DNA from: Alphaproteobacteria bacterium
Lineage (GTDB): Bacteria; Pseudomonadota; Alphaproteobacteria; Rickettsiales; UBA1997
Reading direction: 5' to 3'
Length of the DNA: 51,911 nt
Assembly (NCBI GenBank): GCA_030835905.1
Contig: JAURQX010000035.1
Location: 1-51,911 of the forward strand
The notes beneath the pieces were generated by a model. That model did not search any database, had not been told where the DNA came from, and was given only the letters and a program-made list of their open reading frames with translations. The position numbers were made by a program, and so were the translations under genes. Positions 16,823 through 24,419 of this stretch are shown here, one piece after another (position 1 is the stretch's first letter; each line of letters opens with the position of its first letter).

Positions 16823-18316
16823 TTACTTCAATTTTTTAATATAATCTTCCAATTCTTTTTTTATAGTACCACTCATAATATAAAGTCCAATCAAGTTAGG
16901 TACTGACATAATTAAGAATAAAATATCGGCCAAGTCAATCACGGTGCCAATTTTTAGCATTGAGCCAATAAAAACAAAAACTGCAAAAATAGTATAGCAA
17001 ATTTTTAGATGTTTGCCTTTTGTTAAATATGTCCAAGCTTGCTTACCATAATAGCTATAGGTTAGCATTGTTGAAAAAGCGAACAGAAAAACAACCAATG
17101 ATAACAAGTAAGTAAACCAAGGCGCAACAGAATTAAAAGCGGCCTGAGAGATTAAAATTCCGTCACTAGAGCTATCTAAATAGGCGCCAGTGGTTACAAT
17201 TACAATTCCTGATAAAAAGCATATTGTAATGGTATCAATGAATGGCTCTAATATTGAGACGGATCCTTCTTGCATTGGATGACTTACTTTTGCAGCAGCG
17301 TGAGCGATAGGAGCGCTCCCAAGTCCAGCCTCATTTGAAAACGCTGCTCTTTTAAATCCTTGAACTATAGCGCCAATTACTCCACCATAAGCAGCATTTT
17401 GGCTAAATGCTGAAGTAAATATCAAGTTAATTGCTGATAAAACTTTATCATTATGAACAACAAGCACTGCAATGCACATAACAATATAAATTAAAGCCAT
17501 TAAGGGCACAATTTTTTCAGAAATATGCGCTACACGAACAATTCCACCAAGTAAAACAAAGGCAATCAATCCTGCTAAAACAAGGCCAATTAAAGCCTTA
17601 AGAGATTGGCCAAGGTTAAAGCTTTCAGCAATAATTGAAACACTTTGATTTGCTTGAAACATTATTCCGGCGCCAATCGCACCACCTATGCAAAAAATAG
17701 CAGCTAATTTAGCTAAAAATTTTCCTAATTTTTCTTTGCCATGATCTTTTAAGCCATCTTCTAAATAATAAAAAGCGCCAGCTAGTAAATGACCATCTTT
17801 AGTGCGACGATATTTTTGACCCATTGAAACTTCGGTAAATTTAGTCGACATACCAAAAAAGGCAGCAATCATCATCCATATAACTGCACCTGGGCCACCA
17901 ATTGAAATAGCAATAGCCACTCCAGCAATATTTCCAAGACCAACAGTTGCTGAAACTGCAGTAAATAAGGCCTGTAACGGAGTAATTTTACCATCACTGC
18001 CTTCATTACTTATATATTTGCCACGAACAACATCAATTCCATGTTTAAATAATCTAATATTAACAAATTTTAATTTTATGGTAAAAAACAAGCCGGCAAA
18101 AATTAACCAAGCAACGATTAAGGGTAGACCTAATATAGTAATTTGTATTTCATGACCAAAAAACGAATAATTAGCACCCAGAAATAAAAAGGCTAAAAAA
18201 GAAGTTACGGGCAATATGACTAAGTCAAGAAAGCTAGTTATAGAATGTGCTAAAGAATTATTGGCAAGTGCGGTATTAGGTATGGCAAAAAAAGCTAATG
18301 TTATTAAATACTTCAT
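16823..18316 (-). CDS. Sodium:alanine symporter (AGCS family)
   Basis: Inner-membrane amino-acid carrier using a Na+ gradient. 497 residues from ATG 18316. The AGCS signature is present (LFTAVSATVGLGNIAGVAIAI, GGPGAVIWM), along with KFTEVSMGQKYR and FKRAAFSNEAGLGSAPIAHAAA; about 11 membrane helices. The open frame continues to 18382, but that would overlap doxX by 59 bases and spoil the hydrophobic N-terminus MKYLITLAFFAIPNTALA, so I use the internal Met. Alanine or glycine is the usual substrate. Downstream of doxX by 7 bases, probably one transcript. Confidence 0.92.
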   Translation of the reverse strand: MKYLITLAFFAIPNTALANNSLAHSITSFLDLVILPVTSFLAFLFLGANYSFFGHEIQITILGLPLIVAWLIFAGLFFTIKLKFVNIRLFKHGIDVVRGKYISNEGSDGKITPLQALFTAVSATVGLGNIAGVAIAISIGGPGAVIWMMIAAFFGMSTKFTEVSMGQKYRRTKDGHLLAGAFYYLEDGLKDHGKEKLGKFLAKLAAIFCIGGAIGAGIMFQANQSVSIIAESFNLGQSLKALIGLVLAGLIAFVLLGGIVRVAHISEKIVPLMALIYIVMCIAVLVVHNDKVLSAINLIFTSAFSQNAAYGGVIGAIVQGFKRAAFSNEAGLGSAPIAHAAAKVSHPMQEGSVSILEPFIDTITICFLSGIVIVTTGAYLDSSSDGILISQAAFNSVAPWFTYLLSLVVFLFAFSTMLTYSYYGKQAWTYLTKGKHLKICYTIFAVFVFIGSMLKIGTVIDLADILFLIMSVPNLIGLYIMSGTIKKELEDYIKKLK

Positions 18317-18323
18317 TATTATT

Positions 18324-18815
18324 TCATAAGCGATTGATGGAATTTCTACCAAACATTCTTTTAGTCTTAAATAATGTAGCAACTTTTTTTAGAAGATTGC
18401 TTAAAGTTATTTTTCCTGGGCCAAAAGTAAGAATTGTCAGCAGCATCACTAACCAGTGAAGATAGTAGCCATCAGTTATGATTAAATATTGAATAGCTAG
18501 AGTTATAATAACTAATCCGAAGCTAGCAATTCTTGCAAAAGCGCCAATAATTAGCATTATTGAGCATAATATTTCAAAAAAGACAGCACCATAAACAGCT
18601 AAAGCGGGATTTATTGTAGCAATATAATAATTACTTCTAAAAAGAAAAATAGAAGAATCTATATCATCCAAGGATTCAACACCAATTTGAAAGAAAGTCA
18701 ATGAGACTAGAATTCTAAAGATAAAAAGAAGTATGTGTGAAATATATTTCTCAAAAAGTTGAGTTTTTGTTTGATGGAATTGTTCGGCTTTGTTTAAAAA
18801 GTCATCTAAACCCAT
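18324..18815 (-). CDS. DoxX-family membrane protein
   Basis: 163 residues with four hydrophobic helices: LLFIFRILVSLTFFQIGVESL, NPALAVYGAVFFEILCSIMLIIGAFARIASFGLVIITL, and YYLHWLVMLLTILTFGPGKITL. The ending FGPGKITLSNLL and the FEI-x-x-x-x-LIIGAFAR segment are DoxX/DoxD family features. Family roles are mostly undefined (quinone or thiosulfate-related redox in some members). Forms a likely operon with the symporter gene. Confidence 0.78.
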   Translation of the reverse strand: MGLDDFLNKAEQFHQTKTQLFEKYISHILLFIFRILVSLTFFQIGVESLDDIDSSIFLFRSNYYIATINPALAVYGAVFFEILCSIMLIIGAFARIASFGLVIITLAIQYLIITDGYYLHWLVMLLTILTFGPGKITLSNLLKKVATLFKTKRMFGRNSINRL

Positions 18816-18870
18816 TATTTGCTATCTTATATTATAAATTTAAGTTCAATAGCTAATACTATTTTTTATT

Positions 18871-19034
18871 TAACCCCCAATTTCGCTTTTTTAATATTGC
18901 TGATTTTGAGATATTTTTTAGCGAAAATGAGTTAATTTTTACCTTAATATTCAGCATATTTAGGTAAAAATTAGCTTATTTGTAGCAAAAAAAGCCAAAA
19001 TTCAGTTACTATTAAAAAAGCGAAATTGGGGTTA
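18871..19034. repeat. 164-bp imperfect palindromic element, copy A
   Basis: The outer 25 bp pair perfectly except for one bulged C (TAACCCCCAATTTCGC at the left, matched at 19010-19034). Interrupted pairing continues to ~18944/18962 around a 17-base centre, so each arm is about 74 bases. Copy B (22344-22507) is exactly the same length. The two share a 21-base stretch (18904-18924 here; minus strand 22455-22475 there) with only two differences. No open frame lies inside. Best read as a MITE-like or Rickettsia-palindrome-like element placed between doxX and a lipoprotein gene. Confidence 0.7.
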
Positions 19035-19093
19035 TTTAGATAAACTTAAGCCAATAAATAATTTATTAAAGATTGGCTTAAGTTATTTTTAAT

Positions 19094-19273
19094 TTATTTT
19101 TTAGATGACTTACATTGACACTTATTAGAAGAGTCTTTGCTTGATTTGCACATTTTATCACACTCTTTGTTGCTTTTGTTGTGACATTGTTTACCAGAAA
19201 TCATGGCACAAGAAGTTGTTAAGCTAAGAGTAAATAAAGCAATTACTAAAGATTTAAAAAAGGTCTTTTTCAT
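19094..19273 (-). CDS. Small cysteine-rich lipoprotein
   Basis: 59 residues, below common length cut-offs. The signal peptide is MKKTFFKSLVIALFTLSLTTSC, with a lipobox-like LTTSC and lipidated Cys22. The mature peptide is short, Lys/Ser-rich and has five further Cys and one His (QCHNKSNKECDKMCK, then KCQCK), a pattern suggesting metal or disulfide chemistry. ATG 19273 follows an A-rich leader. No family recognised. It lies directly upstream of the exonuclease gene's stop and next to palindrome copy A. Confidence 0.65.
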   Translation of the reverse strand: MKKTFFKSLVIALFTLSLTTSCAMISGKQCHNKSNKECDKMCKSSKDSSNKCQCKSSKK

Positions 19274-19293
19274 AATTTTTTATTTTATACAGT

Positions 19294-20097
19294 TTATAAA
19301 AATTTTAAAAATTCAGCAAAATGAGATTTAGAATTCACCTTGCTTTGTAAAAAAAGTTTGAGTTCATTTTTGCATTTGTCAAACGAGTTTTTTGAAAGAG
19401 ATCCATTGTGATGTTGATAAATCAAGTAAAGTAAGTAAGTGTTAATTACATCGCTTTCACAATAATCACGAATTTCTTTTATCTTACCCTCGTCAAACAT
19501 AGACATAACTTGTGAGCCATCGACACCAATTTTGCCAGGTAAATTAAAAGCAGCACATAGCTCATTCATTTTAACTCTTGCCGAAGCTCCAAAATCGCTA
19601 AAAGCATCAGCTAAGTCGCAATGCCAATCTAGAGAGTAGCGCTGATTATAATTATTCCATTTGTCGCCCATCTTATAAAACCATCCAGCTTCAACTTGAT
19701 GCTTCATAGCAGCATATTTTAAAACTGGCATGTCAAAACCACGACCATTAAAACTAACAAATCTTGGCTGAATCTTTTTAAGATGATTGAAGAATCCCGA
19801 AATTAATTCGCTTTCAAGGGTTTCTTCGTTACCACCACATCTAATTTCAGTGATTTTGTAAAATTCTACCCCATCAAAATCGCGAATTATTTGCGCTTCA
19901 AGAAAGCCAATGGCCACAATTTTGTGAAAAGGTTGTCGCAAAAAAGAATTTTTTTGATCTGTAATATCAAGATGATATTTAGTTAAACCTTCTCTTAGCT
20001 CTTCTTGAGAAGCATTAGGAAGATCAAGAAGGTTTTTAGCGGCATTAGTATCAGGAATTGTTTCTATATCTAAAACAAAGAGATTTTGATGTTGCAT
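19294..20097 (-). CDS. Predicted 3'-5' exonuclease, PolB-like DEDD family
   Basis: 267 residues. Exo I motif LDIETIPD (9-16), Exo II VSFNGRGFDMPVL and Exo III DYCESDVINTYLLYL (Y-x3-D, DEDDy type) place it with the stand-alone PolB-like exonucleases (DNA_pol_B_exo2) common in alphaproteobacteria. Probable role is DNA or RNA 3'-end trimming or repair; substrates are unknown. All three metal-binding motifs are intact, so it should be active. Confidence 0.87.
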   Translation of the reverse strand: MQHQNLFVLDIETIPDTNAAKNLLDLPNASQEELREGLTKYHLDITDQKNSFLRQPFHKIVAIGFLEAQIIRDFDGVEFYKITEIRCGGNEETLESELISGFFNHLKKIQPRFVSFNGRGFDMPVLKYAAMKHQVEAGWFYKMGDKWNNYNQRYSLDWHCDLADAFSDFGASARVKMNELCAAFNLPGKIGVDGSQVMSMFDEGKIKEIRDYCESDVINTYLLYLIYQHHNGSLSKNSFDKCKNELKLFLQSKVNSKSHFAEFLKFL

Positions 20098-20187
20098 TTA
20101 GTGAATCAGTCAGTGAATTTATTAAAATATAGATAAAATATTTTCAAGTTTCTTTAATAAGAAGGTTAATTTTAAATAGATAAAATT

Positions 20188-21171
20188 ATGGAAATGCAAG
20201 CAGTTTTGGTTAATAAATATTGTAAAGCAAAAGATCTTAAACCAATAAAAGTTGATTCACCCAAAATAAGGGCCAATGAGGTTTTGATAAGACATAGTGC
20301 TATCGGAGTTAATTTTTTTGATATTTGTTTTCGAAAAGGTCAATATACGATTTCTAGCATGCCAGCAATTTTGGGTATGGAAGCTTGTGGTTACGTGGAA
20401 GCGGTTGGTAGTAAAGTAAAAAATTTTCATGAAGGAGAAAGGGTTGCTTATGCCACTGGAGGAATTGGATCTTACTGTCAAAAAAGAGCTATTGCTGAGC
20501 AATTTGTGGTAAGCGCCCAAAACAATCTAAGTGATGTTCAAGTCGCTGCTGTTTTGCATAAGGGTTTAATGGCTCATGCTTTGTTGCATCGAGTTTATAT
20601 TGCCAAAAGAGCTAAAAGAATCTTGATTCATGCGGTTGCTGGTGGAGTTGGTCATATATTATGTCAATGGGCCAAGCATTTAGGGATTGAGGTTATTGGC
20701 ACTGTAGGCAACGAAGAAAAAATAGGTTTTGCCAAAAGTTTAGGATGCGATCATATTATAAATTATAAAAAAGAAGATTTTGTACAAAGGGTTACTGAAA
20801 TCACTAATCAGCAAGGTGTTGGGTTGGTCTATGACGGAGTTGGCAAGGATACTTTGCACAATTCTTTGCAATGTTTGTGGCCGATGGGAATGTGCGTTAA
20901 TTACGGAGAAGCTTCTGGTAAAACTGAGCCGCTAGATTTGAATTATTTGTTTGCCAATTCTCTTTATGTTACTAGACCAACTATGGCAATGTACAAATCC
21001 AATAGGACAGAATTAGTGTTGTCAGCTAATGAAGTATTTGCAGCCACTGAAAAAGGGGTTATTAAGCCCAAAATTACCACTTATGATTTTAAAGACGTGG
21101 CCAAAGCTCATCAAGACTTAGAATCAAGAAAAACTACAGGATCTCTCGTTTTAATCCCGCCTAAAAATTAA
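20188..21171 (+). CDS. NADPH:quinone oxidoreductase, zinc-independent MDR family
   Basis: 327 residues. GroES-like N-terminal half (GVNFFDICFRKGQY, LGMEACGYVEAVGSKV), then a Rossmann half with the VAGGVGHILCQWAKHLG nucleotide loop and GTVGNEEKIGFAKSLGCDHIINY. The missing structural-zinc cysteines and the YDGVGKDTL segment are typical of QOR. It would reduce quinones or other carbonyls with NADPH. Single gene, flanked by genes on the other strand. Plus-strand G-rich codons, as in other genes of the right half. Confidence 0.9.
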   Translation: MEMQAVLVNKYCKAKDLKPIKVDSPKIRANEVLIRHSAIGVNFFDICFRKGQYTISSMPAILGMEACGYVEAVGSKVKNFHEGERVAYATGGIGSYCQKRAIAEQFVVSAQNNLSDVQVAAVLHKGLMAHALLHRVYIAKRAKRILIHAVAGGVGHILCQWAKHLGIEVIGTVGNEEKIGFAKSLGCDHIINYKKEDFVQRVTEITNQQGVGLVYDGVGKDTLHNSLQCLWPMGMCVNYGEASGKTEPLDLNYLFANSLYVTRPTMAMYKSNRTELVLSANEVFAATEKGVIKPKITTYDFKDVAKAHQDLESRKTTGSLVLIPPKN

Positions 21172-21246
21172 ACGCTTGATTCAAAATTTTTGATTAGGCG
21201 CCGTTAAAAAGTTTTTTTATAGTGTATCTAAAGATCGAATTTGGTG

Positions 21247-22224
21247 TTAGTTAAAGGTGCTCAGTTTATCATAAAACGCCTCAACTTCAGCAATTACATT
21301 TTTAGAGCCTTGAGTGGTATTAATTTTGGCGCGATATTCTGCTGAATCTTTAAGACCAGAACTATACCAACCAATATGTTTGCGAGCTAGTGGAATTGCT
21401 ACCTTTTCTCCATAATGCTCAATCATTTGCTTCAAATGATCTATAACAATTTCTTTTTGTTCAAAAATATTAGGAGCCTCGATTATTTCGTTTTTATTTA
21501 TTTCGGCAGAAATTTGGTTAATTAACCATGGTTTTCCGTAGCAAGCTCTTCCCACCATAACACCATCAGCTTTAGAAAGTTCCATTGCTTTTTTGGCATC
21601 ATCAGAGTTTTTGATATCGCCATTAGCAATTACCGGAATTTTTACCACTTCTTTAACTTTTGCAATTTCTTGCCAATTTGCGCTGCCATTATACATCTGA
21701 CAACGAGTACGGCCATGCACTGTTAACATCTTTACACCAGCGTCTTCAGCCTTTTTGGCTAAGGATGGCGCATTAAGATTTTCATAATTCCAGCCCAATC
21801 TCATCTTCATAGTGACAGGAATTTTTACCGCTTTAACAACTTTTTCCATGATGCTTGTTGCCAAATCTTCGTCTTTCATTAAAGCGCTTCCTGCAAAGCC
21901 ATTAACTACTTTTTTTACGGGGCAACCAAAATTGATATCAATTATATCGGCACCCAAATCTTCGTTGAGCTTAGCCGCCTCAGCCATAACCTCTGGATCA
22001 CAGCCGGCAATTTGAACCGACATCGGAAAGTGATCTTTGTCTTTTTTTCCTTTTAGCAAAGATTCTCTGGTTTGTAGAATCATAGCTCTAGAAGCGATCA
22101 TTTCTGAAATTACTAAGCTAGCTCCAAATTTTTTTACCAATCTACGAAATGGTAAGTCAGTTACACCTGACATTGGTGCTAACAAAACATTGTCTGTTAA
22201 ATTTATATTACCGATCTTAATCAT
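21247..22224 (-). CDS. dusB: tRNA-dihydrouridine synthase
   Basis: FMN enzyme reducing uridines in tRNA D-loops. APMSGVTDLPFRRLVKKFG (residues 15-33), the DINFGCPVKKVVNGFAGSALM active-site segment with catalytic Cys, TVHGRTRCQMYNGSANW, IANGDI and GVMVGRACYGKPWLI are all present; 325 residues. The open frame reaches 22254, but those extra codons lie inside the tRNA-Arg(CCT) gene. ATG 22224 gives the normal MIKIGNINL start. dusB sits directly after this tRNA on the same strand and may be co-transcribed with it. Confidence 0.93.
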   Translation of the reverse strand: MIKIGNINLTDNVLLAPMSGVTDLPFRRLVKKFGASLVISEMIASRAMILQTRESLLKGKKDKDHFPMSVQIAGCDPEVMAEAAKLNEDLGADIIDINFGCPVKKVVNGFAGSALMKDEDLATSIMEKVVKAVKIPVTMKMRLGWNYENLNAPSLAKKAEDAGVKMLTVHGRTRCQMYNGSANWQEIAKVKEVVKIPVIANGDIKNSDDAKKAMELSKADGVMVGRACYGKPWLINQISAEINKNEIIEAPNIFEQKEIVIDHLKQMIEHYGEKVAIPLARKHIGWYSSGLKDSAEYRAKINTTQGSKNVIAEVEAFYDKLSTFN

Positions 22225-22239
22225 TAAAACAAAAAATAG

Positions 22240-22314
22240 TGGCGCTCCCGACATGATTCGAACATGTGCACATGGTTTAGGAAACCAATGCTCTATCCCC
22301 TGAGCTACGGGAGC
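22240..22314 (-). tRNA. tRNA-Arg (anticodon CCT)
   Basis: Acceptor GCTCCCG/CGGGAGC, D-arm GCTC/GAGC, anticodon loop TTCCTAA (CCT), T-arm ACATG-TTCGAAT-CATGT and an encoded CCA. The first pair of the anticodon stem is a T-T mismatch. Reads AGG. Its 5' end is 30 bases from palindrome copy B. Confidence 0.93.
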
Positions 22315-22343
22315 AAATAATCAAAAATAATTATATCGTTCTT

Positions 22344-22507
22344 TAGACACTGTTAACTAATTATTTCATTTTATTATTTTGGCTAGTTTTTACTCTTTTT
22401 TTTGTAAAATTTTTCAAAATATAACCTGATATTTTTAAAAATTTTGCAAAAAAATCGCTAAAAACTACCTCAAAAACTAAAACAAAATAATTAGTTAACA
22501 GTGTCTA
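22344..22507. repeat. 164-bp imperfect palindromic element, copy B
   Basis: Perfect 22-bp terminal inverted repeat (TAGACACTGTTAACTAATTA at the left, pairing with 22486-22507), then about 45 further bases of mostly paired arm around an AT-rich centre (AATATAACCTGATATTT). Same length and architecture as copy A at 18871, with a shared internal 21-base segment. Inserted between tRNA-Arg(CCT) and virB8. Bases 22508-22664 up to virB8 hold no further gene that I can see. Confidence 0.7.
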
Positions 22508-22664
22508 GGCAATGTTAGAATATATTTTCTCACCCTTCCTTTTTTATAGTGAATAATAATCCAATTTAAGTAAATTTAATAAAACTTGAATTATTAAGCT
22601 GCAACTTTAGCTTACTTTTATTGTAATATTTTAATCTTTGCAACCCTTAGTTTCTAAGATCTCA

Positions 22665-23336
22665 ATGATAGCTCTAACAAAAAAGAAAAATACCAATCAC
22701 AAGCTTGAAATTAAAAGTTGGTATTCAAACAGATATCAAATTGTTGTTGTTCAAAGAAATATATTATTAATTTTAACTGCGCTTTCAATTATTTCTGTAG
22801 CTGTAGCTGTATTATTTGTTAAAAAAATCATTTCATCAAAATCTCTAGATCCTTATGTCATAGAGCTAGAACAAAAAACTGGAGTTGCCACAGTTGTTGA
22901 TCCAAACACTGCAAGTAGATATACAGGTCAAGAAGCTATAAGAAATTACTTTATTAATAAATTTCTTAATTCGGCTCTAGGTTATGATCCAAAGACTTAT
23001 AAAGAAGATGCTGAAGAAGTTAGATTGTTTTCGGTGCCATCAGTATATTCAGATTTTAGGTCGCGAATTAACCCAAGGATCCTTGGTGTAAGCGGTAATA
23101 TCGAGGTTAAAATAAAAACTATGCGCTATCTAGATGCCAATAATCTTAAATTAAGAATATTAAGAATAATTAAAACCAGCGATAACTCTCCAACCATCAG
23201 GAATGATGAGGTGGTAACAATGTCTTTTTATTTTGCGCCAAATATTGAGCTAACAGCTGAGGATAGAATGATTAATCCTCTTGGTTTTCAGGTTGATAGC
23301 TTGCTAATCGAAAAAGAAATTTTTACTGGATATTAG
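22665..23336 (+). CDS. virB8: Type IV secretion protein VirB8
   Basis: Bitopic inner-membrane assembly factor of the T4SS. Cytoplasmic N-terminus (about 40 residues, KSWYSNRYQIVVVQRN), one membrane helix (ILLILTALSIISVAVAVLFV) and a periplasmic NTF2-like domain (DPYVIELEQKTGVATVVDP, RNYFINKFLNSALGYDP). I prefer ATG 22665 (223 residues) to the in-frame TTG at 22638. Followed by virB9 154 bases later. No virB10, virB11 or virD4 follows, so the system is scattered as in Rickettsiales (rvh). Confidence 0.9.
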   Translation: MIALTKKKNTNHKLEIKSWYSNRYQIVVVQRNILLILTALSIISVAVAVLFVKKIISSKSLDPYVIELEQKTGVATVVDPNTASRYTGQEAIRNYFINKFLNSALGYDPKTYKEDAEEVRLFSVPSVYSDFRSRINPRILGVSGNIEVKIKTMRYLDANNLKLRILRIIKTSDNSPTIRNDEVVTMSFYFAPNIELTAEDRMINPLGFQVDSLLIEKEIFTGY

Positions 23337-23490
23337 TAAGAGTTAAAAAGCTGTAGCCAATCTTTGAAAATTATGTTAAAAAGAACTATTGCTTAATATT
23401 TCTGAAGGTAAAAATTAGTTTATCGTGATATGTTTATAATGCAATTTGTAAATTTTAAAGTTTGCGCTATAAGATTGAGTTAAAATTAAA

Positions 23491-24354
23491 ATGTTCGGCC
23501 ATTTAAACAAAATTTTGAAATTATCCGCCCTTTTTCTCTGCTTCATTTTTTTAGCTGTCCCTACTTTTGCGCAAGTACCTATCACAACTGATTCAAGAAT
23601 TAGAACTTTGGTTTATAATCCAAATGAGGTTTATGAGCTGAAGTTTTTTTACAACTATCAGTCTTTTATCGAGTTTTCAGAAGATGAAGAAATAGAGATG
23701 ATTTCAATTGGTGAGGCTTTCGCTTGGCGCCTAACACCGGCTGGCAAAAGACTTTTTGTTAGGCCGCTAGAAATAGCAGCTCACACAAATATGACAATAA
23801 TTACCAATAAAAGAACCTACCATTTTGATATTAGGTCTGATGAGTTTACGGGCAAAGCCGACGAACATCTAGTCTACACGGTGCGCTTTTTTTATCCACA
23901 AATTGGCCAGCCTCTTCCGTTGCCACCGCAATTGACTGTGCCAAATATTGCAATGCCAGAGCCTCAGCCAGAAATGGTCGTAGTTGATAGCGATAGCATC
24001 AAAACTCCGTTTCCTATTCCTAAAGTTGATGAAGATTTGCCAGATATCTTAACTAGAAATCCCGAAGGGGCTAATTTGAATTTTGATTATGGAGTGGCTG
24101 GAAAAGCTGATAATATCGCGCCAATAAAAGTCTACGATAATGAAAAAGAAACCTATTTTCAATTTGCTAACGATAATCAAGTAATTCCAAATATCAGCAT
24201 GGTTAGCGCAAACGGTGTTGAGCAGCAACTAAATTACATAATTCGTGACAATTATGTGGTTATCCCAATTGTCGCAAGGCAATTTAGTCTTAGATTGTCA
24301 GATAGTTTGCTATGTATTTATAACAATAAAATGCTTAGATTAAACAATTTTTGA
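23491..24354 (+). CDS. virB9: Type IV secretion protein VirB9
   Basis: Periplasmic/outer-membrane core-complex subunit. Signal peptide (LSALFLCFIFLAVPTFA, cleavage near residue 27), N-terminal domain with DSRIRTLVYNPNEVYELKFFYNYQSFIEF and LFVRPLEIAAHTNMTIITNKRTYHFDI, a Pro-rich linker (PLPLPPQLTVPNIAMPEPQPE), then the C-terminal domain that binds VirB7 and VirB10 (NFDYGVAGKADNIAPIKVYDNEKETYFQF). 287 residues. Full-length and intact. Partner of the preceding virB8. Confidence 0.93.
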   Translation: MFGHLNKILKLSALFLCFIFLAVPTFAQVPITTDSRIRTLVYNPNEVYELKFFYNYQSFIEFSEDEEIEMISIGEAFAWRLTPAGKRLFVRPLEIAAHTNMTIITNKRTYHFDIRSDEFTGKADEHLVYTVRFFYPQIGQPLPLPPQLTVPNIAMPEPQPEMVVVDSDSIKTPFPIPKVDEDLPDILTRNPEGANLNFDYGVAGKADNIAPIKVYDNEKETYFQFANDNQVIPNISMVSANGVEQQLNYIIRDNYVVIPIVARQFSLRLSDSLLCIYNNKMLRLNNF

Positions 24355-24419
24355 TAACAAAACTAAAATAGCATAAATAACGAACTAACAAAATCTCCTT
24401 TTTTTGAGTCGTTAAAATT

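Noticed and set aside
18317-18382. Longer alanine symporter start
   Set aside because: It would overlap doxX by 59 bases and place hydrophilic residues before the first hydrophobic segment.
22225-22254. Longer dusB start
   Set aside because: It lies partly inside tRNA-Arg(CCT); the family start MIKIGNI is at 22224.
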